Assembly (NCBI RefSeq): GCF_004115975.1
Contig: NZ_SDDZ01000017.1
Location: 1 to 64,000, forward strand
Source of the DNA: Gelidibacter gilvus
Lineage (GTDB): Bacteria; Bacteroidota; Bacteroidia; Flavobacteriales; Flavobacteriaceae
Direction: 5' to 3'
Length of the DNA stretch: 64,000 bases
In this document: positions 52,297 through 61,355 of the stretch, one piece after another
Layout: the number at the start of each line of letters is the position of its first letter
Numbering within the stretch: the first letter of the stretch is position 1
The notes under the pieces: model-generated
The model's database searches: none
What the model was told of the DNA's origin: nothing
The model's input: only the letters and a program-made list of their open reading frames with translations
Position numbers and translations under genes: made by a program

Positions 52297-53033
52297 TAGC
52301 TTAACATCATTTGGGTTAATATATAGTTGAGTAGAATAATTGCCACACTCGTCCAGACGAAAGAGGTGGTACTTGCTTTACCAACTTCCAAAGCGCCACC
52401 TTTCATATAGTAGCCATAATAGGATGGAATAGTTGCCAATAAAAAAGCAAAAACGAAAGTCTTAATAAATGCATAGGTCATATGAAACGGAATAAAGTCC
52501 ATTTGGATACCCGCGATATAATCATCTAAAGAAACAAATCCTCCAATAACAGAAGCGGCCAATCCCCCAAGAATTCCTAAAAACATAGCAATAGAAATTA
52601 AAAACGGATATAACATCAGTGCAACAAATTTAGGAAACACCAAGTAGTTTATGGCATTGATTCCCATCACTTCTAAGGCATCAATTTGCTCGGTAACGCG
52701 CATGGTTCCGATACTTGAGGTGATAAAAGACCCAACCTTTCCTGCCATAATAATGGAAATGAAGGTTGGTGCAAACTCTAAAATGACCGACTGTCGAGTG
52801 GCAAATCCTACCAAGGTTTTTGGAATGAGTGGACTGGTCATGTTCAACGCCGTTTGGATGGTTACAACACCTCCAACAAAAAATGCGATAAAAGCGACAA
52901 TCCCGAGAGAATTAATGATTAAATCATCAATATCCTTAAAAATTAAATGCCGCATAACCGACCATTTGGTAGGTTTGCGGAACATTTCTTTTATCATCAA
53001 AAAATATTGACCAATATTATGTAGGTAGCTCAT
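52296..53033 (-). CDS. mlaE: MlaE-type lipid transport permease
   Basis: 245 aa inner-membrane permease of the Mla/TGD family. Several membrane segments are seen (SLGIVAFIAFFVGGVVTIQT, FVALMLYPFLISIAMFLGIL, SVAIILLNYILTQMMLS) and the conserved segment SVILEFAPTFISIIMAGKVG followed by GTMRVTEQIDALEVMGINAI. It works with MlaF to move phospholipids or related lipids across the periplasm. No MlaD-like gene is adjacent; that partner must be elsewhere if needed. Confidence 0.94.
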   Translation of the reverse strand: MSYLHNIGQYFLMIKEMFRKPTKWSVMRHLIFKDIDDLIINSLGIVAFIAFFVGGVVTIQTALNMTSPLIPKTLVGFATRQSVILEFAPTFISIIMAGKVGSFITSSIGTMRVTEQIDALEVMGINAINYLVFPKFVALMLYPFLISIAMFLGILGGLAASVIGGFVSLDDYIAGIQMDFIPFHMTYAFIKTFVFAFLLATIPSYYGYYMKGGALEVGKASTTSFVWTSVAIILLNYILTQMMLS

Positions 53034-53114
53034 ATGATATTTTGTTACTGCTAAAGTAAAGAAAACTGTGACTTATTTAACCTCATTTTAAATTTTTCAT
53101 TCTTTAAAAAGCTG

Positions 53115-53122
53115 TATTTTTG
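53115..53122 (+). promoter_or_regulatory. Candidate -7 box of the pafA-like gene
   Basis: TATTTTTG fits TAnnTTTG and lies 24 bp before the chosen start codon. A TTG partner is not evident. Confidence 0.4.
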
Positions 53123-53146
53123 ATATTTATATCCAACTTTATTATT

Positions 53147-54814
53147 ATGAAAAATTTAATTACCAGTATTCTTCTCGCGATGTTTTTTGTATCCACCTTT
53201 CAAGCACAACAAGCGAATTCCAAAAACAAGACCAACAAAGATAATACTATTCAAACGCAACCAAAATTAATTGTTGGCATTGTTGTAGACCAAATGCGTT
53301 ATGATTATTTGACCCGTTTTTACGATAAATATGGCGATGGTGGTTTTAAACGTATGATGAATGAAGGATTCAATTGTAAAAATCATCATTTTGACTATGT
53401 GCCCACCTATACAGGTCCAGGTCATGCTTCTGTGTATACCGGAACTCCTCCAAAATATCATGGCATTATAGGCAATGATTGGTACGATAAAGAAATCAAA
53501 TCATCTGTATACTGCGCTGGTGATGCTAGTGTACAATCTATTGGTACAACACATGCCGCTGGTAAGATGTCGCCACACCGAATGAAAACGACAACTTTTG
53601 CTGATGAAAATCGATTATTTACGCAAATGCGAGGAAAGACCATTGGAATCGCACTTAAAGATAGAGGCGCAATTCTTCCTGCCGGCCATACCGCAAATGC
53701 AGCCTATTGGTTCCATGGCGCAGATGAAGGACGCTGGATTTCAAGTACATTTTATATGACTGAATTACCAAAATGGGTTCAAGATTTCAATAATTCCAAT
53801 CAAGCAAACTCCTATTTTAAAGAATGGAATACCTTATATGATATATCAACCTATACCGAAAGTGCTCCTGATGACAACACGTTTGAAGGCGGATTTAAAG
53901 GTAAGGAGACCGCAACCTTTCCTTACGACTTGATGGCATTGAAAGACAAGAACGGCGGATTTGAAATTCTTAAAGCAACGCCTTATGGTAATAATTTGAC
54001 AACTGACTTTGCATTGGCTGCTATTGACGGTGAAGGCTTGGGGAAAGATGAATTTACAGATGTTTTGGCGATAAGTTACTCAAGTCCAGATTATGTAGGA
54101 CATAATTTTGGGGTAAGTTCTAAAGAAGTCCAAGATACTTATTTGCGTCTTGATAAAGACCTGGAGCGATTGTTCAAGGGCTTGGATGCTAAGGTTGGAA
54201 AAGGAAATTACACGGTTTTCTTAACGGCAGATCATGCGGCTGTTGAAGTGCCATCTTACTTGAAAAGTTTAAAGATTCCTGCAGGTTATGTTGACAACAA
54301 AACATTCAGGGAAAAAGTCCGTGCCTTTTTAAATACAGCATATAAAGCCGATGACCTTGTAGAAAACATCAGTAATAATCAGATTTTCTTAAATAGGACG
54401 AAATTATATGAAATGGGTCTAAAGCTTGAAGACGTTCAGCAAGCCATCATCAATGAAATCATCACCTACGAACATATCGATAAGGCATATACGGGAGTGT
54501 CAATGACGCAAACCTCCTTTACTACAGGAATTGAAGGATTGATCCAAAACGGATACAACCAAAGACGATCAGGAGATGTTATTTATGTTTTTGACCCTGC
54601 CTTTCTATCTTATAGTTTAACGGGGTCCTCTCATGGGTCTTCATTCAACTATGATACACACGTGCCCCTTTTGCTTTTCGGAAACGGGATAAAACACGGT
54701 CAGACTTTGAAAAAAACGCATATCACCGATATTGCTCCAACCATGTCTGCAATTTTGGGGATTAGCTTCCCAAATGCTGCCACCGGTCAACCTTTAGAAT
54801 TTGTTTTAGAGTAG
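53147..54814 (+). CDS. pafA: PafA-type alkaline phosphatase
   Basis: About 555 aa. Start chosen at 53147, which gives a signal peptide (MKNLITSILLAMFFVSTFQA); an earlier in-frame ATG at 53120 adds a poor leader. Motifs of the phosphate-irrepressible alkaline phosphatases: first metal Asp in GIVVDQMRYDYLTRF, nucleophile Thr89 in PTYTGPGHASVYTG, second metal region SYSSPDYVGHNFG, TADHAAVEVPSYL and the late His in DTHVPLLLFGNG. It releases phosphate from organic esters outside the cytoplasm. Four bases separate it from the downstream nuclease. Confidence 0.92.
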   Translation: MKNLITSILLAMFFVSTFQAQQANSKNKTNKDNTIQTQPKLIVGIVVDQMRYDYLTRFYDKYGDGGFKRMMNEGFNCKNHHFDYVPTYTGPGHASVYTGTPPKYHGIIGNDWYDKEIKSSVYCAGDASVQSIGTTHAAGKMSPHRMKTTTFADENRLFTQMRGKTIGIALKDRGAILPAGHTANAAYWFHGADEGRWISSTFYMTELPKWVQDFNNSNQANSYFKEWNTLYDISTYTESAPDDNTFEGGFKGKETATFPYDLMALKDKNGGFEILKATPYGNNLTTDFALAAIDGEGLGKDEFTDVLAISYSSPDYVGHNFGVSSKEVQDTYLRLDKDLERLFKGLDAKVGKGNYTVFLTADHAAVEVPSYLKSLKIPAGYVDNKTFREKVRAFLNTAYKADDLVENISNNQIFLNRTKLYEMGLKLEDVQQAIINEIITYEHIDKAYTGVSMTQTSFTTGIEGLIQNGYNQRRSGDVIYVFDPAFLSYSLTGSSHGSSFNYDTHVPLLLFGNGIKHGQTLKKTHITDIAPTMSAILGISFPNAATGQPLEFVLE

Positions 54815-54818
54815 TCCA

Positions 54819-55622
54819 TTGAGTAAAAGAAATCTATATAGTCTAATTGCCATCCTGCTTGTTTTAGGAGTTTATGGCTATGAGTATTTTTTAAAGGAAG
54901 AAGAATCTTCCGGTTATATAAAGGAAGGCTCTCGTATCAAATCTGATACGAGAGCCTTCTTTTTGCCTATAAGTACAACCGGACAAGTGATACATCATCA
55001 AGGCTACTCACTTTCATATAGTGAGCCTCATGAACAGGCCGAATGGGTGGCGTATGAACTAAATAAGTCACATCTTGGAAGATCCAACTTCAAGCGGCCT
55101 TATTTTGAAATTGATCACGCTGTCAAAACTGGTGCCGCAAGTTGGCGGAATTATAAGAACTCGGGATATGATCGCGGGCATTTGATTCCCGCGGGAGATA
55201 GAACCTACGATAAGGAAGCCTATGATGAAACTTTTCTGACCAGTAATATCAGTCCGCAAGACCGCGATTTCAACGCTGGGATTTGGAATACATTAGAACA
55301 ACAAGTTCGTTATTGGGCAAAGAAATATGATGGTGTTTTTGTGGTGACCGGTGGTGTCCTCAAAGGCAATCTGAAAACGATAGGAAACGAAAAAGTTGCA
55401 GTTCCAGAACTGTTTTATAAGATTATTTATGATCCCGATAATCAAAAGATGATCGCTTTTGTGATGCCGAATAAAGATTCGAAAGAACCTTTATATAATT
55501 TTGTGGTGTCTGTGGATTCGGTCGAAGTACTTACTGGAATTGATTTTTTCCCAGAACTTGAAGATGAACTCGAAGATAAATTGGAAGCTATGGACAGTTA
55601 TAGGAACTGGGGTTTAAATTGA
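54819..55622 (+). CDS. DNA/RNA non-specific endonuclease with N-terminal anchor
   Basis: 267 aa if started at the TTG at 54819 (no in-frame ATG is available near the start). An N-terminal hydrophobic segment (LIAILLVLGVYGYEYF) should anchor or export it. The NUC1 active site is clear: YDRGHLIPAGD with Asp118, Arg119, Gly120, His121, then NISPQDRDFNAGIWNTLEQQ with the metal-binding Asn. It cuts DNA or RNA with Mg2+. Codons 35-49, between the anchor and the catalytic domain, contain a terminator-shaped hairpin. The unusual start and the hairpin make the 5' end the least certain part. Confidence 0.87.
   Translation: MSKRNLYSLIAILLVLGVYGYEYFLKEEESSGYIKEGSRIKSDTRAFFLPISTTGQVIHHQGYSLSYSEPHEQAEWVAYELNKSHLGRSNFKRPYFEIDHAVKTGAASWRNYKNSGYDRGHLIPAGDRTYDKEAYDETFLTSNISPQDRDFNAGIWNTLEQQVRYWAKKYDGVFVVTGGVLKGNLKTIGNEKVAVPELFYKIIYDPDNQKMIAFVMPNKDSKEPLYNFVVSVDSVEVLTGIDFFPELEDELEDKLEAMDSYRNWGLN
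54921..54965 (+). terminator. Terminator-shaped hairpin inside the nuclease coding region
   Basis: AAGGCTCTCGTATCA and TGATACGAGAGCCTT form a perfect 15-bp stem around AATC. One further G-C, a G-U and two A-U pairs extend it to 19 bp, and CTTTTTG follows. In any intergenic region this would be called an intrinsic terminator. Here it lies in frame within codons 35-49 of the nuclease, about 110 bp after the pafA stop. Confidence 0.75.
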
Positions 55623-55625
55623 TGA

Positions 55626-55680
55626 AATAGGTTCAAGATTCAAGATTCAAGATCCAAGAACCTAGATTCTAGACTCCAGG
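55626..55680. repeat. Short tandem-like repeat CAAGATTCAAGATTC
   Basis: GTTCAAGATTCAAGATTCAAG is followed by ATCCAAGAACCTAGATTCTAG, a series of imperfect 8-base units (TTCAAGAT). No gene is visible. Confidence 0.6.
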
Positions 55681-55754
55681 ATATAAAAAGATTTCATCTC
55701 CAATGCCATCCCAAGTCTTGATTCCCGCCTTCAAAAAATTTACGGACGGGCAGG

Positions 55755-55787
55755 CTTGATTATAAAAGCGCAGCGGTCTTGATTCTT
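55755..55787. repeat. 33-base repeat CTTGATTATAAAAGCG..., copy 1
   Basis: Identical to copy 2 at 55845-55877 except for one base; the later part AGCGCAGCGGTCTTGATTC is the core. It lies in the gene-free 265 bp between the nuclease and the glycosyltransferase. Confidence 0.8.
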
Positions 55788-55844
55788 TTTTTTAATAATT
55801 TAGATTCAATCGAACGACACTTAGTCTTTCATGCCGTCCAAAGT

Positions 55845-55877
55845 CTTGATTCTAAAAGCGCAGCGGTCTTGATTCTT
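55845..55877. repeat. 33-base repeat CTTGATTCTAAAAGCG..., copy 2
   Basis: Second copy, 90 bp after the first, with ATGCCGTCCAAAGTCTTGAT upstream. A related ATGCCATCCCAAGTCTTGAT lies near 55701, and a related AAGTCTTGATTCTAACAGCG near 41138. Confidence 0.8.
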
Positions 55878-55887
55878 ATTTAAAATC

Positions 55888-57072
55888 TCACTCCCGATAA
55901 ATCTCCAAAAACTCTCGATCCGCTCGATTTTCATAAAGCTCTAGCAATTTTTTCTTGCCGTTTTCACCTAATTTCTGTCGTAAGTTTGGGTTGGCAATCA
56001 ATCGTTTTAATTCGGTTTTAAACTCTTCTTTTGTTTCATAGAGTAACCCACATTCTGCGCTTTCAATAAGTTCTTGTTGTGCTTTACATTTTGTGGCCAA
56101 AATTGGAATTTCGCCATACATATACTGAAATAACTTATTGGCAACGCCAGAATCGTGTTGGGCATTGACTTGAAATGGTGCCAAGCCAATGGTTATTTTT
56201 TTAAGATAGGCGGGAAGGTATTTTACATCTGCCCAAGGAATATAGGTGAGATGGTCTTTTAAAATTGGGTGGTCAATATAACTCTGAAATAGGGTTTTAT
56301 CTGCTTTATCTGTCGGACCGATAATGAGGGTGTGGAATTGATTTCCTTCTTCTAAAAGTTCAATCATCCATGGCAAAATGTCCATAATTCCCCGACGTTT
56401 GGCGACGACGCCAAAATAAAATAGGGTGGGTAGTTTAGAATCAAATTCAACGTCATAGTCATTTTTTTCAAAGGTCTGAAAACTTTCAAAATCGGGCATA
56501 TTGGGATGCACATAAATGGATTCCGACTTTAGAAATGCAAATCTCTCAAGCAGATTTTGCTTAAAAGAAGTGCTCAATACGATAACACGGTCAGCATAAT
56601 TTAAATACTCGCCCTCTTTTTTATACCATTTTTGTGGTTGAACCACATATTTTCGCCAGCCTTTAACGGCCCATTCATATGAGTTTATGGCTGCAGGATA
56701 GTTTTCGTGCAAATCTAAGGTGAGAGGGATATTTCGCGTTGATTTTTGAATGCCTTTCTTAGCAGCTTTGGCTAAATATAAATCATGGACATGAAGCGCA
56801 TCTAAATTATTATTTGTGATGAATTGGGTGATGTTATTTTTCCATAGCCGTTCATAAAACTTGAAATTCGTACTTAATAACACAAATAAATCTCTAAGTT
56901 TCCTATGGATCCGGACTCTATTTACTGTTAAATCAGGATAGGTTTTATAAGTATTTTTGAAATCAAAACAGAGTACAAAAATGGTATGGCCTTCATCTTG
57001 AAGTAAACGGATTTCCTTTTGAACACGATGGTCATGATCAAACTCATTGTCTACAACAACGCCAATGTTCAT
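55888..57072 (-). CDS. Glycosyltransferase of the GT4 (GT-B) type
   Basis: 394 aa cytosolic or membrane-associated enzyme. The N-terminal half begins NIGVVVDNEFDHDHRVQKEI with a Rossmann pattern. The C-terminal half has the GT4 signature region PTLFYFGVVAKRRGIMDILP, then GLAPFQVNAQHDSGVANKLF and QYMYGEIPILATKCKAQQEL, with a Glu at the donor-binding site. It transfers a sugar from a nucleotide donor to an unknown acceptor. One base separates it from the KAS III gene upstream. Confidence 0.88.
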   Translation of the reverse strand: MNIGVVVDNEFDHDHRVQKEIRLLQDEGHTIFVLCFDFKNTYKTYPDLTVNRVRIHRKLRDLFVLLSTNFKFYERLWKNNITQFITNNNLDALHVHDLYLAKAAKKGIQKSTRNIPLTLDLHENYPAAINSYEWAVKGWRKYVVQPQKWYKKEGEYLNYADRVIVLSTSFKQNLLERFAFLKSESIYVHPNMPDFESFQTFEKNDYDVEFDSKLPTLFYFGVVAKRRGIMDILPWMIELLEEGNQFHTLIIGPTDKADKTLFQSYIDHPILKDHLTYIPWADVKYLPAYLKKITIGLAPFQVNAQHDSGVANKLFQYMYGEIPILATKCKAQQELIESAECGLLYETKEEFKTELKRLIANPNLRQKLGENGKKKLLELYENRADREFLEIYRE

Positions 57073-57073
57073 T

Positions 57074-58132
57074 TTAATACTGATAAACTATCGCATTGAT
57101 ATGCATTCCACCGCCCACGCTGGCAAACATAATGATGTCGCCTTTGGAGAGGGAATGGTTTTCTAATTTGTTATTTCTGACCAAATCAAATAAGGTAGGA
57201 ATGGTGGCTACAGAACTGTTTCCCAATTCCTGAATGCTCATCGGCATAATTCCCTCAGGGATTTCAGTGTTATAAAGTTTGTAGAAACGCTTTAATATAG
57301 CTTCATCCATTTTTTCGTTGGCCTGATGTATGAATATTTTTTTAACCTCTTTAATGTCCCTGCCGCTTTTATCCAAACAGGTCTTCATTGCCAAAGGCAC
57401 ATTATTTAATGCAAATTCATAGATTTTTCGGCCGTCCATTTTAAGGTAACGCGTATCAGCACACAAATCCTTATTATTTGAACTTCCAAAATACAAATAA
57501 TAGGCTTCATCATAAGTGAAACTTCCAGTTTCGTGGGCTAAAATACCACCTTCTTCATCTGTCTCCTGGACGATTGTTGCACCAGCACCATCACTATAAA
57601 TCATGGAGTCACGATCGTGCTTGTCCACCACTCTGGAAAGTGTTTCAGATCCAATAACCAAACATTTTTTGGCAATCCCTGCCTTTATAAAAGCATTGGC
57701 CTGTATGACGCCTTCAATCCATCCTGGACAGCCAAAGAGGATATCATAGGCGACGCATTTCGAGCTTTTAATTCGTAAACTGTGTTTCACACGTGATGCT
57801 AAACAGGGTAAAACATCGGTTTGGATGGTATTGTGTTTGACGTCGCCAAAGTTATGGGCCATGATGATATAATCTAATTCTTCAGGATCAATCTTGGCAT
57901 CAGCAATAGCCTTTTCAGCTGCGAAAAAAGCAAGGTCCGAAGAGGTTAAATGGTCAAAGGCATAACGGCGTTCATCAATACCAGTAATCGCTTTGAATTT
58001 TTCAATGATTACCGAATTGGGATGTGGCAAACTGGAGCCATCGGCATTTAGAAAATGGTGTTGCCCGAAACTTTCATTTTTCTCAATGCTAGTTGGTATG
58101 TAGCTACCAGTGCCTGTAATCTTTATTGCCAT
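57074..58132 (-). CDS. 3-oxoacyl-ACP synthase III-like ketosynthase
   Basis: 352 aa from the ATG at 58132; the frame opens at 58153 but the inner start fits the family (MAIKITGTGSYIPT). Cys135 in ILFGCPGWIEG is the expected acyl-thioester nucleophile. His is in FIHQANEKMDEAI and Asn in QELGNSSVATIPTLF, so the Cys-His-Asn triad is complete. The family condenses an acyl-CoA starter with malonyl-ACP or makes related products. It is adjacent to a glycosyltransferase and not to other fatty-acid genes, so a housekeeping FabH role is not assured. Confidence 0.9.
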   Translation of the reverse strand: MAIKITGTGSYIPTSIEKNESFGQHHFLNADGSSLPHPNSVIIEKFKAITGIDERRYAFDHLTSSDLAFFAAEKAIADAKIDPEELDYIIMAHNFGDVKHNTIQTDVLPCLASRVKHSLRIKSSKCVAYDILFGCPGWIEGVIQANAFIKAGIAKKCLVIGSETLSRVVDKHDRDSMIYSDGAGATIVQETDEEGGILAHETGSFTYDEAYYLYFGSSNNKDLCADTRYLKMDGRKIYEFALNNVPLAMKTCLDKSGRDIKEVKKIFIHQANEKMDEAILKRFYKLYNTEIPEGIMPMSIQELGNSSVATIPTLFDLVRNNKLENHSLSKGDIIMFASVGGGMHINAIVYQY

Positions 58133-58255
58133 TTTATTTGAAGTTTTATTCAATTGACTAATGTACTTAATATTCGTTTTGTTTGTCGTTAAATGTATCC
58201 TTTATTAGGAATTTTTGCCAAATTATCAAAAATATGGCAAGTGCAAATAAAAATC

Positions 58256-58294
58256 AATAAAAAAGCGCTCAAATAATTTTTAAATGAACGCTTT
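58256..58294 (-). terminator. Terminator of gcvP
   Basis: Stem AAAGCGCTCA / TGAACGCTTT with one mismatch and a 13-base loop. The minus strand continues in a U tract. It is 27 bp past the gcvP stop. Confidence 0.78.
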
Positions 58295-58320
58295 AGGTAC
58301 TGATTTAAATGACTTAAAAA

Positions 58321-61170
58321 TTAAGCATCCATGTATTCTTCAATAGGTGCACAGGTACAAATGAGGTTCCTGTCGCCATAAGCATCGTCTACACGTCTTA
58401 CGGACGGCCAAAACTTATTGTCTCTGATATAATCCAATGGATATGCCGCCGCTTCTCTTGAGTATGGGAAATCCCACTGATCTGAAGTAAGCATTGCTAA
58501 CGTATGTGGAGCGTTTTTAAGCACATTATTTGGATCATCTTTTGAGGCATTGTCAATTTCTTTTCTGATAGAAATCATGGCATCACAAAAACGATCCATT
58601 TCGTCCTTGCTTTCACTTTCGGTTGGTTCAATCATCAACGTTCCTGCAACTGGGAAGGATACGGTTGGTGCGTGGAATCCATAGTCCATCAAGCGTTTGG
58701 CAATGTCGCTAACTTCAATGCCATTGTCTTTGAAAGGTCGGCAATCCACAATCATTTCGTGGGCTGCGCGTCCGCGTTCTCCAGAATATAAAGTATCAAA
58801 CTGTCCTTGCAAACGCTGTTTGATATAGTTGGCATTTAAAATGGCTGTTTGGGTCGCTTTGGTCAATCCTTCAGCACCTAACATCTTGATATATCCATAA
58901 GAGATCAAGCACACCAATGAAGAACCAAAAGGCGCTCCAGAAATAGCCGTGATGGCTTTTTCTCCACCAGTTTTGATGATTGGATTTCCTGGTAAAAAAG
59001 GTACCAACTGCTCTGCAACACAAATAGGACCAACACCCGGACCACCACCTCCATGGGGAATGGCAAAGGTTTTGTGCAAATTGAGATGACAAACGTCTGC
59101 GCCAATGTTTCCTGGATTGGTCAATCCAACTTGTGCATTCATGTTGGCGCCATCCATATAGACCTGACCGCCATTATCATGAATAATTTGAGTGATTTCC
59201 TTAATGGCAGATTCATAAACGCCGTGGGTTGATGGATAAGTCACCATCAAGCAGGATAAATTATCTTTATGCTTAAGCGCTTTTTCGCGTAAATCGTCAA
59301 CGTCAATATTGCCTTCTTCTGTAGATTTGGTCACAACCACTTTCATTCCTGCCATCACTGCACTTGCAGGATTCGTACCATGTGCAGAAGATGGTATCAA
59401 ACAAATGTTACGATGGCCTTCATTGCGGGATTCGTGATATGCTTTGATTACCATTAAACCTGCAAACTCACCTTGCGCACCAGAATTTGGTTGTAAAGAT
59501 GTGCCAGCAAAACCTGTGATTTCAGTCAGTTGGTCTTCCAAAGCTTTTAAAACGATGTGATAGCCTTCTGCTTGTTCAACTGGGCAGAACGGATGGATCG
59601 TGCCCCAATTTGGCCAACTCAATGGCAGCATTTCTGCGGCAGCATTAAGTTTCATTGTACAAGAACCCAATGGGATCATGGAATGATTTAGTGATAAATC
59701 TTTACGCTCCAACATTTTGATATAGCGCATCAACTCTGTTTCAGAATGGTGCTTATTGAACACCTCCATGGTCATAAACTCCGACTGACGCTGTAAGTTC
59801 TTGTCAATATTATTGGCATCCTCAATTTTTGTTAGGACCACCGTATCTTTTTGAATATTTTCAGCGAAAATCGCGATGATTTCGTTGGCATCCTTTAAAG
59901 AGGTCGTTTCATTGATGGAAATCGTTACGGTATCTGCATTTGGATAGTTGAAATTCACTTCGTGACGTTCCGCTATTTTTTTGATTTTATCACCATTCGC
60001 TTCAATGTTTATCGTATCAAAGAATGATGTGTTCTTTTGGGTGTAGCCCAATTGACTCAATGCTTTTGCGACGCTTGAAGCCGTGTTATGAACTCTAGAG
60101 GCAATAAAGTTTAGACCTTTAGGACCGTGATAAACAGCGTACATGGCTGCCATAACAGCCAATAATACTTGTGCGGTACAAATATTAGACGTCGCTCTAT
60201 CGCGTTTAATGTGTTGCTCACGGGTCTGTAATGCCATACGCAAGGCTCTATTCCCATTCATATCCTTGGTCACCCCAATAATACGTCCTGGCAAATCGCG
60301 TTTGTATTCATCCTTGGTTGCAAAATAGGCGGCATGTGGACCTCCATATCCCATTGGGATTCCGAAGCGCTGGGTGGTTCCAACAACTACGTCGGCGCCA
60401 AATTTACCTGGAGCTTCCAATTTCACCAAACTTAAAATATCCGCAGCAACTGCTACTTTTATCTGATTCGCATTTGCTTTTTCAATGAACGATTTGATAT
60501 CGCTTACCAACCCGTCTTTTCCTGGATACTGTAAGATAGCACCGAAAAACTCTGATGAAAAATCAAATTCAGCTTCATTTCCAACTACCAATTCAATGCC
60601 AATAGGTGCAGACCTGGTTTGCAATAAAGACAAGGTTTGAGGTAAAATCGCATCAGAAACAAAAAACTTATTGACGTCATCTTTCTTTTGATCACGCTCA
60701 CGAACAGCAAACAACAAGCTCATAGCTTCTGCGGCGGCCGTACTTTCGTCAAGTAAAGAAGCATTGGCAATTTCCATCCCGGTCAAGTCGGTCACCATGG
60801 TTTGGAAATTTAAAAGCGCTTCCAATCTCCCTTGTGCAATTTCAGCTTGATAAGGTGTATAGGCGGTATACCAACCCGGATTTTCCAGAACGTTCCGCTG
60901 AATAACCGCAGGAACGATGGTAGGGTGATAGCCTAAACCAATATAGGATTTAAAAATTTTATTCTTTTTTGAAAGTTCATGAATATGATTGTTGTATTCA
61001 TACTCAGACATTGGTGCATCAAGGTTCAATCCTTTTTTTAATCGGATATTATCTGGAACTGTTTCATAGATCAATTGATCCATACTATCGGCTCCAATGG
61101 CTTTGAGCATTAGATTTTGGTCATTTTCGTCTGGACCAATATGGCGAAGAGCAAAACTGTTTGTATTCAT
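58321..61170 (-). CDS. gcvP: Glycine dehydrogenase (decarboxylating), P protein
   Basis: 949 aa from the ATG at 61170; an earlier start at 61215 adds residues without family similarity. PLP enzyme of the glycine cleavage system that decarboxylates glycine and loads the aminomethyl group onto the H protein. It is a full-length single-chain P protein with both halves. The PLP Lys is K700 in HLNLHKTFAIPHGGGGPG. Other landmarks: FALRHIGPDENDQN at the N-terminus, SLIG-like IGLGYHPTIVPAV, TPYQAEIAQGRLEALLNFQT and PLGSCTMKLNAAAEMLP. No riboswitch was seen upstream. Confidence 0.96.
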   Translation of the reverse strand: MNTNSFALRHIGPDENDQNLMLKAIGADSMDQLIYETVPDNIRLKKGLNLDAPMSEYEYNNHIHELSKKNKIFKSYIGLGYHPTIVPAVIQRNVLENPGWYTAYTPYQAEIAQGRLEALLNFQTMVTDLTGMEIANASLLDESTAAAEAMSLLFAVRERDQKKDDVNKFFVSDAILPQTLSLLQTRSAPIGIELVVGNEAEFDFSSEFFGAILQYPGKDGLVSDIKSFIEKANANQIKVAVAADILSLVKLEAPGKFGADVVVGTTQRFGIPMGYGGPHAAYFATKDEYKRDLPGRIIGVTKDMNGNRALRMALQTREQHIKRDRATSNICTAQVLLAVMAAMYAVYHGPKGLNFIASRVHNTASSVAKALSQLGYTQKNTSFFDTINIEANGDKIKKIAERHEVNFNYPNADTVTISINETTSLKDANEIIAIFAENIQKDTVVLTKIEDANNIDKNLQRQSEFMTMEVFNKHHSETELMRYIKMLERKDLSLNHSMIPLGSCTMKLNAAAEMLPLSWPNWGTIHPFCPVEQAEGYHIVLKALEDQLTEITGFAGTSLQPNSGAQGEFAGLMVIKAYHESRNEGHRNICLIPSSAHGTNPASAVMAGMKVVVTKSTEEGNIDVDDLREKALKHKDNLSCLMVTYPSTHGVYESAIKEITQIIHDNGGQVYMDGANMNAQVGLTNPGNIGADVCHLNLHKTFAIPHGGGGPGVGPICVAEQLVPFLPGNPIIKTGGEKAITAISGAPFGSSLVCLISYGYIKMLGAEGLTKATQTAILNANYIKQRLQGQFDTLYSGERGRAAHEMIVDCRPFKDNGIEVSDIAKRLMDYGFHAPTVSFPVAGTLMIEPTESESKDEMDRFCDAMISIRKEIDNASKDDPNNVLKNAPHTLAMLTSDQWDFPYSREAAAYPLDYIRDNKFWPSVRRVDDAYGDRNLICTCAPIEEYMDA

Positions 61171-61318
61171 TAATATAGGTGTTGTGTTAGATTCCCGACT
61201 GTGCATGAAAGTCAATTTATTAAACGCTAAACTCTTTGGAATTAGGCGTTTTTTGCAACCGCGAATTTACGGAAATATTGGCCATTTTTCGTTAAGGAAA
61301 ACTAAAGTTTTTAACCAA

Positions 61319-61351
61319 TTGAACGTCTTATTAACACAATGCTTATTTTTG
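61319..61351 (+). promoter_or_regulatory. Promoter of the membrane-protein gene at 61356, leaderless type
   Basis: TTG (61319-61321), 22 bases, then TATTTTTG (61344-61351) that ends four bases before the ATG. The spacer is longer than usual, so the -33 assignment is uncertain. Confidence 0.5.
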
Positions 61352-61355
61352 TAAG

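Noticed and set aside
61171-61355. Glycine riboswitch upstream of gcvP
   Set aside because: The leader is short, AT-rich and shared with a divergent promoter; no paired aptamer-like structure with the conserved glycine-riboswitch core was found.
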